Assembly: GCF_030272615.1 (NCBI RefSeq)
Contig: NC_081411.1
Span: 158,014,471 to 158,078,470 of the forward strand
Source: Cryptomeria japonica
Lineage: Eukaryota; Streptophyta; Pinopsida; Cupressales; Cupressaceae
Direction of reading: 5' to 3'
Length of the DNA: 64,000 nucleotides
Shown here: in pieces, positions 21,891 to 35,122 of the stretch
Numbering within the stretch: the stretch's first letter is position 1
Layout: each line of letters begins with the position of its first letter
Notes under the pieces: generated by a model
The model's database searches: none
Told to the model about the DNA's origin: nothing
The model's input: the letters and a program-made list of their open reading frames with translations, nothing else
Program-made: the position numbers and the translations under genes

Positions 21891-23735
21891 TAATGAAAGA
21901 ATGATTTTATGAGTTGATGTCACTGCAACTACTCTAGTAGACATGCACACTAAACATGATGGCATAGGCCGAACACTGAAGTATTAATAGATGTCTAAAA
22001 TAAATTTCCCCTCACGGTCAAGAACCCCAAAGGAAAACCAACAACTAAGGGTGAAATAATTTTTTTTTTAAAAGTATAAATCACATTAGAAGCATTAATT
22101 ACTACATTTCACAACAATAACACAAGCGAGAGACTAACACAAGAATTCCTAAAGGGTTACCAATGAAGAATTAAACAAAAGGTTAAATTCCATAATTAAG
22201 ATTAATATAATTATCCATGATTTACTCATTGAGCATAATAAAGCATATACATAAAAATATTACACCATTTATAGATTGAAAGAATAACAATATAATCTTC
22301 TATTCAATAAAGCATTTACACAAGTCATAAAGATAGATGATAAATAACATCAAAAACTTAGGATTACATTAATCATAAAATAACACTTCTCACAATAATA
22401 GATATACAGTTTACAAGGTTACAATATAATTCATTGATATAATTGACGACATAGGTCTCTAAAGTAAAATAATCTCCAACATGAGATACTGCATGAGTCA
22501 CGAACCACATGAACACTTGTGAAGCCAATCCTCGCATGAATGTATGAACAAGAACATCTGATGGGAGGTGGCACTACCACCTGACCATGTGATCCCAAAA
22601 TAGAATCACCCCTCCATTCTAGGAGATAGCAGAGGACCCTCAAGCAAGAATAAGAAAGAAATGAATGACAGTACAATATGACTCCACAATAATCCAAGTG
22701 AAATCAACATCAAAGTACTCAAGTTACCCTAAAGAGAGAGTGTCATCGCATAGCTTAAGATGGTTAGCCTAGGTAGGCCTCCATAGGTCCCGACCCCCAT
22801 CCTGGGTTATCTTGGTAACCTTTCCTGAACCCCTGGTTCTGTCTAAGTCTCATGCAGACCCTACCAACCCTTCATGAAGACAAGGTGGTCGGTTTTCTAT
22901 TCCAGGCCTTCCACTACATCTTGAGCCTATATAGGCACTCAACCATGCACGGGATAAAATATCTTAATTAAAATTAAAAAATACCCACCCCCTAATCAAT
23001 TATTAGGTTATCACTTATTATTTGACTTTCGAAGGGTTATCCTGCCAACCACTTTGGGTGCGACCCCCACTCGAAAGCCACTCTCTCATAGGACACTAAA
23101 CAAACAAGGTCACTCTACAAGGACTGTATGGAAAAATAGACAGCCATAACACCTCTACCAAAATACAAGTGACCAAAACAAGACTTACTAACCCTTGGTT
23201 AACCGTAACAAATAGGCACAACATGGTTAAGACAACGAGGTCATAATACACCACCTAAACAAGAGGTACAAAATATGCCACAACATAACAACTCAACATA
23301 GATGAGAAATAACAACAACATAAATTCATTGCAAGAAAAGTTAAATTTTACTAAGTCCAGGCACAGTTAATCTTTTGAAAATAACAACATCATATACACT
23401 TGCAATTTTATCAATTAAATAAAATACCTTATATTTAAAACTTCATTCTAAAATGTCACTCAATTCTATTTATTTCCAATACAATATTCCAAACAAGATA
23501 ATAAAATCCATATTAAATATTTAACAATAAAAATATGAATTATATTAAAATATTTTAATTTCCAAATAACAACTAAATTTATCAATTAGATCTCATAATA
23601 CTAGCGTTGTGATTAAAATACATAGCCATAAATATATATAAACAAGTAATAATTAAAAATGAAACATAAAATTTAATCACCTGTTATTTAATAGCAAACT
23701 CATTTTACTAAGTCTTTGCGAGGAGGGAAAGGTAA
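21891..23735. other. Unassigned repeat-like DNA
   Basis: No gene recognised. A block at 22740-23100 is richer in GC and has LTR-like traits (a 'cctatataggc' TATA-like site at ~22927), but no paired copy, PBS or PPT could be matched in the window. It may be part of an unidentified LTR element. Confidence 0.35.
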
Positions 23736-23739
23736 AGAG

Positions 23740-23935
23740 CGGTGGCAAGGCCTACCTGCGGGTAGTGCTTGTACCGAAAGGTAGCAGACACTACCAACCG
23801 GTAGTGCTCCTATCGATTGGTAGCATGAACTACCATTGGTAGGGTTGCTACCTCATGGTAGCATGGTAGTGACTGATACCTCGCAGTAGCAAACACTACT
23901 GTCCCACATGGTGGGATTAGCCCACCACGTGGGCT
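23740..23935. repeat. Array of CTACC/GGTAG micro-palindromes
   Basis: At least seven short inverted units follow one another with different centres: CTACCTGCGGGTAG, TACCGAAAGGTA, CTACCAACCGGTAG, CTATCGATTGGTAG, CTACCATTGGTAG, CTACCTCATGGTAG and a degenerate TACCTCGCAGTAG. The array ends in CCCACATGGTGGG and CCCACCACGTGGG, followed by a T14 run. Spacers are 5-13 nt. The block is far more GC-rich than its surroundings. Arm sequence is kept while centres vary. Confidence 0.75.
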
Positions 23936-23949
23936 AAATTTTTTTTTTT

Positions 23950-26169
23950 TTTTTTAAATTTTAATTAATTCAAATCATTCCCAACACCAATCACTGGTAA
24001 AAACATATAGTGAGTAGGTTATAAATTTTGAAATGATAAACTCCAATAAGGGATTTAGTAAGCCATTTAAGCACAAAAGACCCAAATCTAAGGATCTTGG
24101 ACAAAATTTCAGAAGAATAAAAAGAAATAAGAGGGGATTGAATTCATTAATTGATCTCTTCACAGTCAGGAAGAATCCTTTCATCAAGCAAGAGAAATTT
24201 TTCCTGCATAACCCACAAATCTTGGCCAAATAGAAACTTGCAAATACTTAGAAAACAAATTCTATTTGATACAACACTTAATGGAGGAAATAATCAAAAA
24301 CCAAATATATAAATGAACTTCAAAACACACAACCAAAAGAAGATTGGAGAAACTCTTCAACTAAACAATTTGAAATGAAATTTTAATTAAATCCCATAAA
24401 AATCTACTCCATTATCCAAAAAATGCTTCCCACATGAGTTTCCGACAAGATTTCACAAATTTAAATCAAACAAACAAGAAGAATGACCAAAATTAATTTT
24501 TTTTTTTAATTGAAACATAAGAGAACTACCCAACTTGCAAAGCAATCTAGGAAGCAAATATCTAGGTTCCTCCTTCCAAATGGATTTCCAACTTTTGCAT
24601 TCAAAAAAAAATCCTCCTCTCTTCCCGTGAACCTTTTTCCAAGAAACAATTCTTTTTCAACAAAATAAAATCTAAAAGGTAATAAGAAGGTAAAAAGGAA
24701 ATGCCTTTATTTATTTTTTCTTTTTCTTTTCCCATGAGACTTTAACTCGACATAGCATTTAAATTTTAAAAAGCAAAGCATTTACTTATTTCTTTTTCCA
24801 ATAATTTGATACAACTATATCACAATATATTAAGCAAATTTAACCATTTAATTCTAGCAACTTCATCTATTTAATTAAATCAATAAAATCAAGAGCATAT
24901 TAAATAATTAATTTCACCAACAAATAAATAGCATCATTCACTCAATTTCAATAACTATTCAAGGAATTAGAAACATGCAAAATGAGGAATGATAAAACGA
25001 TGACTCACAAATGACAATACCAAAGCACTATGACTCGTATACCAATCAACGAAAAAGATGACTGACTGACAACACTCACATGAGTGTAAGTGCGGGTCAA
25101 GTTAGGGTCCAACAACTATCTCCTCCACTCCCATTGGACAAATAAGGCATGCTCAAACCTATGAAACCAAGTGGATTTAATACCCCATACCTACCCATTA
25201 CTTGTACCTGCAATGTCCTGCATCAATGAACCACACATGCATATAAATAAATATATAAACAGACATGGCACACACACTAATGAAGAATAATTGTGACGTT
25301 CCCTGTCTCACCAGAGTGAGTGAAGGAAAATCATCCCCTCACATTCCAAACACTTGCAAACACGAAACATAAAAATAACACATTGCACATATAAAGTAAA
25401 TGTGTCAGCCCATGTCAGTAATCCATAAAATCACATTTAACATAAGTAATGAAATACTGCATGAAAGCATACACCACATATCAAGTTAAAGCATGAAATA
25501 ACATCGCATAAAGTCTAAATCAAATATAACAATAATGTATCCACTGAGCAGTCAACTGATGTCAAACATAAGTCTAAAAAGAGTGTGATCAAGAACGGTT
25601 ACTACACACGATCTAACATGTTTTCAGGATATGCAGCAAATTGATTTGTTAAAAGGGCTTACGATAGTTTCAAACAAAGCATCTGGCTCTTGTAAACCTA
25701 GATGGTAGAGGGAAGCCCATGACTGGAAAATTAAGGGCATGTCTAGAATATTATGTAGTAAGTATTGTAGAGTCAATTTAGGGCCAACAGACTAGGACAA
25801 ATAAGAGTCATCAGAGATGACCTCCTGGTTCAAAATACCAACCAAATTCCTCACTATTTATGGCTAAACACAAGGAACTGTATTTTTCATTTTAGTAGTA
25901 CATAAAGGATTGACATGGGTAGCCAACAATTTTGAAGGTGGAGTAGCTAAAGCTAAGCTGGAGAAACCTTTACAAATATTCTTAGGGGAATTAGAGAATT
26001 CCAAAAATTAAGGAAGGGTTCACTTCAGGACCATAAGTAGGGACTTACTCAGATTAAAATTGTATAGCCTATGGATTAACCCTTGGTGACAAGGAAACAC
26101 ATCCATTGATGTAGCCACCTCAACTACCTAAGATAGAGAAGAGAAAATCAAAAAAAAAAAATCATCTTA
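23950..26169. other. Intergenic DNA without a recognised gene
   Basis: AT-rich DNA with no convincing protein. A somewhat less AT-rich tract at 25000-25330 may be old LTR sequence, but I could not pair it with another copy. Confidence 0.4.
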
Positions 26170-26660
26170 ACCGCATGCCTAAAATGGTTAAGCATATGAA
26201 AAAAATTGAGAAGAAACCTTTCATAACTACCATCAAGAGTCACATCACCAAGGTCACAAAAAAATCCTTCCATTCACTCAATAGATCCTCTCTATTGAAC
26301 CCATTTTGTAGCCAAGAGATTCTCTCAATGCCCACTAAAAATCTCTTAAATTTCTCCTTGCAGTTACATTTGGGCTTCATAAGGAATGTAACATCTTCAA
26401 ATGAGTTATTGATAGTATCCAAAAAGAGCTCCATCAACATAGTGAGAGACAACCCCGCAATGAAAACCCTACCATCACTAAAGGAATGTAAAAATTGAGG
26501 AGAGTGATGGGTCATGGTCTTTCATAGCCTAAATGTAGGATGTGAAGTTACCCCTCTCCAAAACAAGCCAACAAACCACATAATTTTTAAGGACCTCACA
26601 ATTATTGAGCTTGGTTAGAATTAAATCACCTCCCATGGTAGGCTAGGGCATAAAAAACTA
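26170..26660 (-). pseudogene. Unidentified decayed ORF
   Basis: On the minus strand a protein-like frame starts near 26645 (TMGGDLILTKLNNCEVLKNY, then VVCWLVLERGNFTSYI), meets stops, and shifts into the 26240-26515 frame. That frame reads FSDGRVFIAGLSLTM, LFLDTINNSFEDVTFLMKPK and ERISWLQNGFNREDLLSEWK. Composition and continuity across the frameshift suggest a former protein of at least 130 residues. I do not recognise the family; a retroelement ORF is likely given the setting. Confidence 0.3.
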
Positions 26661-27323
26661 AAAAAAAATAGAAAGTTGTTGGAATAGGAAATTTGGAAAT
26701 GCGAAAAGCAAAAGAAAAAAAATTAGAGAAATTTAAAAGGGTATTCCTTTTCCATAAATCAATAAAAATATTGCAATGCCCCTCCAATGTACTTTTTAGA
26801 ATTGCATACTTTTTGCGTGGACCTGGCCTTGTGCCCATGGATTGTATCTCTTATAGTTTGGATTTGAATCATTTCGTGGTACTTGATATTGCTCTAGACT
26901 CTTCATTTTTGTGGTGTATGTGATTTAAAGTGTTTATCTTATGCTCAATTATGATATATGTTCATGATTATTCTAGACCATTGATGTGTTGGATTGCTTC
27001 ATGGTGATTTGATTATGTTGTTGCACTAAGATGTGTTCTTTCTTCTTGTGCCTAGTTGTGACAACCATTCCATGACTCATTGAGTTGTTTCTATGGCATG
27101 ATCTACAACTATTGTGCTTAACGATTGAGATATACCAATGTTGTGTTCCAAAATTTCCATAAGGGGATTTGGATACAAATTTAATTTTGAGTACTAATTA
27201 GAATAAGATAAGTGATGTTATTTAGATTAGTTGATTAAAATTAATAAATCATATTTTATGTTATTTAAATTTGATGAGATAACATGTTACTAATGATGCT
27301 ATGATGTTGATCCCATTTGGAAA
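26661..27323. other. Intergenic DNA
   Basis: T-rich sequence with no supported gene. Confidence 0.45.
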
Positions 27324-27343
27324 TGTGTGTGTGTGTGTGTGTG

Positions 27344-27382
<39 letters not shown>

Positions 27383-27425
27383 GTATGTATGTATTTATAT
27401 ATGTATGTATGTATGTATGTATACA
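27324..27425. repeat. Inverted microsatellite (GT)n-(AC)n followed by GTAT units
   Basis: About 20 nt of GT repeats, a 'ct' spacer near 27345 and about 33 nt of AC repeats make a self-complementary structure with a very short loop. It is followed by TATG tetranucleotides (27380-27425) and another short GT run near 27435. Confidence 0.9.
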
Positions 27426-29227
27426 TGTACATATGTGTGTGTGCATGCTCATAATTGTAGAGGAATAATATTGTTGATCTTATTTAATTTAGTTAATTAG
27501 ATGAAATTATTATTACAAAGTTTAATTGATAATTATATGTGAATGAGATAATATTTTTTCATTCAAGTTTATGACAATGCATACGACATTAAAATCTCTT
27601 TTAACAATTTGAGTTAATTTTGTTATTTATTTATATATGAATGAGCAGGTACACTTGATGTGTGAATGTTCCACTAACTATAGGCATAAGGAATCAACTC
27701 CACCTAGTTCCATAGGTCTTAGCATGTCCACATCCCCTAAGATGGTTAACAGGAGATAGCACATTGGCCAAATATTTGAGTCAAAGCTTCTCGTCCCTTA
27801 ATTAGTGTATTTTGCTTAATTTTATTATTTTAATTATTTAATTATTTTGAGCCCCAACTACCATATTTGGTAGCTTTTAGGAAACTAAGTTGTAATGTTG
27901 AGTTGGCCCATAATGATTGTGCATAATCAGTCAATTTGAAAATATTGCCATCTTATTGCATGCATTAATGATAATTTTATATTATTGAAGTGATTCAATA
28001 TTTATATGTGGAATATGTTTTATTTTTTTTTGATTTATTGTGAATTAAATGATTAATTGTGGGGGTTTTTGGGAGTTTAATTATAATTTTAAGTTTAATT
28101 TGATATTATCATTATTATATTCCTCCCTCAAAGTGAGTTTGTATTTTGGAGTTGAGCTCATTTTCTCAACACTTAGTCAATTTTATTCCTCTTACTCTCT
28201 CTCTCAAGACCCTACACATTGAAATTTGGATTGCTAATTATGGGAAATTGGATGGATGATTTTTAAGGGATTGGCTTGAAATATTGGTTTTGATGAGTGC
28301 TTTAAACTACTTGAAGGATCTGGCTTCTTATAGTGTATGTGGTTTGCATATCAAGTTTGAAGTTTTCATCAGTGTTGAGGTAGGATCTTTAATTTCTCCC
28401 TTGAGTCCCAATTGGAATGGATTGAGTAAAATTCATATGGTTCGTGATGAGATTTAAGCATGCTTTCTTTTTGAATCCCCTTGTTCAATTGATTCTATGA
28501 TTTCTATGTTACAGTTGTTGAAAACTTGAGTTTACATGGGAAATAATGTCCAAATATTTTGGTGATGGGTGTAATGGTAGTTTTATATAGATTTTGTGTT
28601 TTGGGGATGTCATGACATAATTATCAAAATGGTTTGGTCCCCAATTTGGCCTCCCATGCTTCGTTTTTGTCAAATTTGATGCCTTAGATGGCTTTCATGA
28701 GTAGAATCACACAATTGCTAATAGAGTCACACAACTCCAATGACAGATTCAAATGATTGCTAATATATTCATGTAATTTCACTAAAAAATATGCAATTGC
28801 ACTCATAATCTCGCAATTGCATTGGTAGTGAGCTAGTTTGGGTCCTAGTCTACTCCACTATCCTATTTGAGTTGTTTCTCCATTTTTTCTTGGTTCTTGG
28901 GTCTAATTGGAATGGAGTGAGATAAGTTCTAATGTCAAGGTATGCTTCTATGAGATGCCATAGAGAATTACACTTTTTCTTATAGATTGGAATCAATCTC
29001 GAATCAAATTCATGATTTCGAGACCTTTATGTTGCTTCTTGAGTAATGGCATTGTTACACATTTTGTATATGATTTCTTGAGATGTTATTATGATGATTA
29101 GTATATGTATCTATACCTTATTCTCTTTCATGTATATGCCTTGGGTGTGGACATTATAATATGTTTGATTTGCATTGAAGTTGGTATTGATCCTTGAGCC
29201 ATATATCTCTTGATGTGAACAATTGAA
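27426..29227. other. Intergenic DNA with a short degenerate array
   Basis: No gene recognised. At 28700-28830 there is a degenerate array of 20-25 nt units built on '(c)acaattgct' and '(g)caattgca'. A TATA-less, pyrimidine-rich stretch with 'tactctctctctcaag' lies at 28190-28207. Confidence 0.4.
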
Positions 29228-29830
29228 TTAACATCACAAAAAATATAATCTAATAATTAGAAATAACATTAATGAAAAACTTATCATAAAATACAATACT
29301 CTGAAAATAACTAATTATATATTAGACTGTACTATAAAATATAAATATTTTATAGTTATTTTATTGTGAACTAATATTTATGATATAAAATGTTATGAAA
29401 AGTTATGAAACCTATTATCAAATATTTTAGAGTCTACAAATGAAACACTTTTTCAAAAGCATTTATTACTTTTAATTTTAATTCAAACTTTGCAGAAGAA
29501 AAATTACCGTGGCGTGCGTATGATACTTGTCACACAGATTTATTAAGTGGCAAATTTATTTTAACTTTTCATTATATTTCTGCAAGATTTACACGGCAGC
29601 AGTCTACCTGGCAGATTTATTTTAACTTGTCATTATATTTCTGCAAGTTCGTGAGGTGAGTTGCAGCAGAATTTTTATGCAGGGCGATGCTAATGTAATT
29701 AATGCTTTCTCTTCATCATATTTCGGATGATCTCATTAAAAACATTAAGGTAAGCATTTGGCTAAGATAAGGAATGAATAGTGTAACTATTTTTTTTTAG
29801 TTATTGAGCTTGCATTTTCTTTTCCAAGGA
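29228..29830 (+). repeat. Promoter/first-exon module, copy 3 of 4
   Basis: Homologous to the copies at 1128, 8930 and 53440. The far-upstream part ('attaatgaaaaacttatc') is shared with copy 4. The region that carries the TATA box in the other copies is replaced by a local duplication: 'attttaacttttcattatat' near 29559 recurs as 'ttttaacttgtcattatatt' near 29610, each followed by 'tctgcaag'. The start codon is at 29677, read MQGDANVINAF and then TGA, with a GTAAGC donor at 29750. It is the most damaged promoter of the four. Confidence 0.5.
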
Positions 29831-29986
29831 AAAATATTTCCTATACAATTAAAGTATTTTTTATATTTTTTTCAATTAGTTTTTCTTGGAAAAGAAAAAC
29901 TATTCAATTAAAGTAATCTATATAATTAAAAATAAATAAATAAATCTCTTTCAACAATTTTCTATTATAATTATCAATATAACATA

Positions 29987-30214
29987 TTATTAGTTCCTCA
30001 ATGACATGAATTATAGGTTAGGCTATGTTTTTAACTAGTGATTAATTAGTGATGAAATAACTTTATTTGGACCAATCAAAACATTTTAACTTAATGTAAA
30101 TTATTAGTTTCTCTATGACATGAACTATAGGCTAGGTTATGTTTTTAACTAGTGATTAACTAGTGATCAAATAATTTTATTTGAATCAATAAAAAAAATT
30201 TAATTTAATGTAAA
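29987..30214. repeat. 114 bp tandem duplication
   Basis: The units 29987-30100 and 30101-30214 share 'ttattagtt.ctc.atgacatgaa', 'tatgtttttaactagtgatt' and 'aatgtaaat', with scattered substitutions. Non-coding. Confidence 0.85.
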
Positions 30215-30888
30215 TAAACATTTTTTTTTATGCCAAGTAAATAAAATTCTCTTTTTTTTCCATTATAATGAAGAAAGAAGTGATTTTATCTCTATGCTGC
30301 AAATAGCATGCAAGTTAATTTACTTACATATTTTCTCTTTTAAATATTTTTTATTTTCAATTAAACTAATGTAGCTCACACTACACAAATCATAATCTAT
30401 TTTCATAAAATTAAAATACACACTAATAAGTTCTACTTTTAAGATGAAAAATAAATATTAATAAATGAAATACATATGAATGAATAAATTATTAATTTTT
30501 ATTTTGAATAAATAAAGTGAAATTTATTAAAGTATGATTACTTAAAATTATAAAATTAAACATAAAAAATAAAACATTAAAAATCAATAACAATAATTTT
30601 ATCAATAATTAGTTTAAAATTTATTTTAACTATTAAATAAACTTTCAATAATTTATATAATTATAAATATTATCATAATTATAATAATAAATAAATAAAT
30701 TATTAAATCATAAAAATATTTTACTTATTTTTTTTCAAGATTTTGTAAATATTTGATTATGAAAAGGAAACATATTTAATAGATGTATCAAAAAAATATT
30801 TTATCTTTCTTGTGTTCAACAAAATATTTTGTATGAGGCCAAAAAAATTTAATAAGGCTAAAATATAGAATAATAAATTATTTTATTT
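30215..30888. other. AT-rich spacer before the LINE
   Basis: Extremely A/T-rich sequence without a gene. Confidence 0.5.
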
Positions 30889-30900
30889 TTTATGATAATA
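30889..30900. repeat. Target-site duplication of the LINE, left copy
   Basis: The 12 bp TTTATGATAATA is identical to 37335-37346. It directly abuts the T9 run (30901-30909) that is the A tail of the minus-strand element. Confidence 0.85.
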
Positions 30901-30999
30901 TTTTTTTTTGTATTGATAATAGAGAGTAAACTGTGATACAAAAAGAGTTTGAGCTTTACCAGCAAATCATGGTACCCCTCTAGATAGGGAGTCACATAA

Positions 31000-33900
31000 G
31001 AGAGAATCTACAAGTTAAGACAAAATATGCCCCTACAAAAGATACAGGCCTATACAATTTGTCCAGTTATATAACTAAGGAGGTAAATACAAAAAAATTG
31101 TCCATCTATATATATACACCATGAGGCAGTTCTGAACAAAATCCAAGCGATCCATCCTGAGTGACCTTCCATCCATACTAGCCTCTGATCATCTAGCATT
31201 CTAGCAGAATGGACCATTTCCTAGTGAGCCAATTGACGATAACCTCTAATTTCTTCCGTAAGAGAATCTATGGCATTCACAAAGGGTGTTCGTTTAGCAT
31301 TCATCCTTCCTCAGGTATAGCCATGAGAAAGTTCAAAGATGAAGATTCTTGTGTGTCCTTCGGTAAGAAATCTACATAACTTCTTCTTATTCAGCCTAAT
31401 AACCATGGTAACCTACGAGAGAACATAGTCAAAAGTGAGTCTACGAAGAGACCCAGTAAGGGCCCTTTCTTGCCCTTGAAATCTTTCTAAATTCCTAATT
31501 TTCCATAAATACAAAAGAAGTTAATAGACTCCAGAATAGGTGAGTGTCTTTCTTAATTCCTTTAATAAATCCAATAGAAACATCAAGTATGCTAATATGT
31601 ACCAGTAGAACAAAACCGAACATAAGCCATACTTCCTTTGAAATAATACAATAAAAAAAATATGTCTACTGGAATCCTTAACTTTACATATAGTACATAG
31701 TTCTTCTTTACTATAATCAGATCTAATAGGAAGCTTATCAAGCATTAACAACCATCTAAACATTTTTTTCTTGGGAGCTAAAGGAGAGCTCCAAAGAGCC
31801 TTAAAAGGTTTACCCCATTGAGAATGTGAAAGATCTGAGTACCAGGTAGCATTAACATGATTAAGAATATTATCATTATAAGAAAGAGTTTTATAGATAT
31901 AAATAGGTTTCATATTGTCGAGTGAGCTGCCATCAATCCATGAGAAGGATACAAACTAGTCTTCATTGACATCATGAGTTTTAGGAAGTTGCATGAGATC
32001 ACAGGAATTTCACATAATGTTATAAGTCCTTTTATTAGATATAGGAAGCTGATATTTACTCAAGAGATCATCCCATGAGATGAACAAATAACTCTGCTGG
32101 CCCATTTTTTCGCCAAGCAACCTTGAGTGAGGGCGAGAGGTTTACCATTGTGGGTTAAGTTCCACTAGATTGATATATCCCCATAGACTTGGTTACCTCG
32201 GCTGATCCAATTATTGCCAATGCTAAAACTAATACTTTCCCATGCTTTCCATATAGTTTTAAAGACAACAGAGCCTGCAGTAGAGACTGAGAAGGATCCA
32301 ACTAATAGGTCACTAATAGGGAGGGATTTCCAAGATTTAGCCTTCTTGGGAACACCCAGTCTGATATTTTTATGAATGAGTACTTTTCAAGGTTCATTAC
32401 CTTCTAGTGCATGAAAAATCCATTTGGCAGCAAGTGCAATTCCTTGTAATTTAAGATCCTTAGGACCTAGACCTCCAATAGACTTATCCATACAAAACCA
32501 CTCCTATTTGACAGAGTGATCTTTTCTGTGATCTCTGCCATTCGACCACAAAAATGTCCTAATGGTTTTCTGCAGCTCATTAATTTGGTAGTTACTAAAC
32601 GTCCAAATAGAAGCATAGTAGATACTATAGAAAGACAAAATCTTCTGACACACTTGCACTCTCCCTGTCAGTGAGAGGTAGTGTTTGTTCCATTTGGTAA
32701 GCTTTGTGTCAATCTTTCCTTTAATCCATTCCCACATATCCTTTAGGAAAGGAGAGATTGCAAAGGGAATCCCCAAGTATCTAACAATTTTGTTAGGTCC
32801 TCCCCATTGAAACCCATAGGTGTAAAGCCAATATGGAGGTTTCTCAGACCAACCAAACATAGTAGACTTGGTTTAAGAAACATTTTCCCCTAAGGTGTCA
32901 TAGAATAGGGTGAGTTTGGTAGATAGATCACTCATGTTCTCCCTGGATAGTTCAAAGAAGAGTGCAATGTCATCTACAAACTGGATGTTAAGAAACTCAG
33001 AATTATTTGGAAGGGAGATTCCTCTAACCTTAGGGGAGAGAGAGTTATCCCTGAGTAGGTAAAATAGAGCTTCAAAGGCTATTAAGAAGAGGGCAGAGGC
33101 TAGAGGCCACCCTTTCCGAATAAATATACTAAGCTTGAAGGGCTACAAGATCAACCCATTAACTTCCACCTGGGCATGGGCATCCTTAAGAAGAACCTGA
33201 ACGTAATGGAAAAGACCTTAGGGAATCTAAAGGCTTTAAGCATAGTAGAGATAAATTTCCATTCAATCCTATCGCAAGCCTTTTCAAATTCTAGTAAGAA
33301 CATCGCCACCTTTTTATTCGAGCGTCTAGCCCATTCCATAGCCTCCCAGCTAGTAATAAGGTTCTCCAAGATGCATCTCCCTTTAAAAAATTCAATTTGA
33401 GTGGTACAGATAAACTTGGGTAGGATATTCTCAAGTCTAATAGAAAGCATCTTACCAAGTATCTAATAGGAAACGTTAAGTAGTTTAATAGGGTACCATT
33501 TTTTTATAAGAGCCTTGTCCTCTTCTTTGAGAATAAGCTTGATAAGTGCTTTATTAATGTTAGCACCTAGAGACCCTCAGTTGGTAGCTTCCTTATATAC
33601 CTCAAGTAAGTCATCAGAAATCCATGTGATATTAGCCTTATAGAATTCAATAGTAAGTCCATCCAGACCGGGGGCTTTAGCATTATGCAGGGAGTTAATG
33701 GCTCTTTTGACTTCCTTAGTCGAAAAGGGTCTACTAAGAGTCCTACCTTCTTCAAGAGATAAAATCTTGGGTATAAGAACTCGAAATTTGTCTCTATCAA
33801 TCATGGATGCAGAAGAGTCCTCTAAGGAGAACAACATCTTGTAAAAGTTAAGGAATTCAATCATGATTTCTTCATCTATAGAGACTTCCCTGTCATCCAC

Positions 33901-35109
33901 CCATAGTTTGTCAATTTTCTCCTTACACTATTTTTGATTCAGAAGGTTAAAGAAGAACTTAGAACCTTTATCCCCTTAAGACAACCACAACATCCTAGCT
34001 CAAGTCCTGGCTCCCATGGCTCTATCATGTTGACATCTCCTCAGCTTATCTCTAGCCAGCACCACGAAGTGGGTAAGGTGAGAGTTTTTAGGGTCATTTT
34101 GAATGTCTTGCTCTGCCTTATGCAAGTTAGAGGATAGGATAAGCTCTACCTGTCTAGCATCCTTGGCCTTCTTCTTTCCAATGATACAAATAATATTCTA
34201 TCAACTACCTAATGAGATATTCCACCTAGAAATATTAGAGATATCTTGAGAGTTCCACCTATTGAATAGTCTCACAATATGGATAGGAGCCAAGACATCA
34301 TGATCTTGAGAAAGCTTATTGTTAAAGATTAATTTGCCACCACTTTTGTTAATAGTCTTGCTCGAATTTCTAAGGGTAATATTTGCAAAAATGGGAGGAT
34401 GGTCAGAAAGTGAGGAAGACCTCACAACCATCAGGCAACCTTGATGATTCGGGATAAAGGAAAAGGCATATTTGTTGGTGTAGAATATGTCTAGTCTGGA
34501 GAAGATCTTGTTGCCAACTTTTTGATAGTTAGACTAGGTAAACCAAATGCCCTTATAGACTTTTTTTAAACCTTCGAAGGGGTCAAAGAGTCTCTTAATT
34601 CTTTTCATTCTATCCCAATGAAGATTCTCGCCCCCTTTCCAGTCAACAATGACTTCCCCTAACTTCTCTTCCTTATGCTCAACCATGTTGAAATCTCCCC
34701 CTAGGATCCACGGGATATCAAGGAGTGATGCTAGCCATTGCCAGAGGTCAGATCTATTCCTATAGTAGTTGGAAGCATAAATGGTGCAAATCCCAAAGGA
34801 AGAGTCACCATGTTTGAAGGTAACCCATACAACCCTATTGCAGGGGGGTATTCCTGAGAAAAGGATAGAGCTTCTCCATATAGGGTTAATAAGAATAGCA
34901 GCTCCCCCTTTGCCTTTCTCATGTTTAGTGTAGAATTTGAGGGAGTCTCTCTAGACAAAATTAAGATTGACTTCCAATGAAAAGATAACAGCTTTAACTT
35001 CCTAGAGCAAGGAAAAATCCAAGTCCTTATGCTGATCAAACATTCTTATCACCACATATTTGTTGTCTGGGGACTCTAACTCCCTAATATTCCAAGATAG
35101 GCACTTCAT
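31000..35109 (-). pseudogene. LINE ORF2: APE endonuclease, reverse transcriptase, zf-RVT
   Basis: ORF2 copies element RNA into the target site. It starts MKCLSWNIRELESPDNKYVV at 35109, 15 bp from the ORF1 stop. The endonuclease part has ILGGDFNMV (about 34690) and SLSDHPPI (about 34395). The RT part has FSTKEVKRAINSLHNAKAPG and LDGLTIEFYK (33577-33900), FKGRCILENLI and VAMFLLEFEKACDRIEWKF (33151-33450), and the catalytic block QFVDDIAL (about 32970) with both aspartates kept. RYLGIPF, LSLTGRVQVCQKIL (32504-32860) and a zf-RVT region (31521-31913; FKALWSSPLAPKKKMFRWLL, CTIC) follow. The start is intact, but more than a dozen nonsense codons and frameshifts break it. No RNase H domain was seen. 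Confidence 0.85.
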
Positions 35110-35122
35110 GGAGACCAAATAG

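Noticed and set aside
23740-23935. CRISPR array
   Set aside because: Units are short palindromes with variable centres, not constant repeats with unique spacers, and the context is a plant genome.
33176-33400. Plus-strand frames across the LINE (also 35707-36155)
   Set aside because: They are antisense shadows of ORF1 and ORF2.
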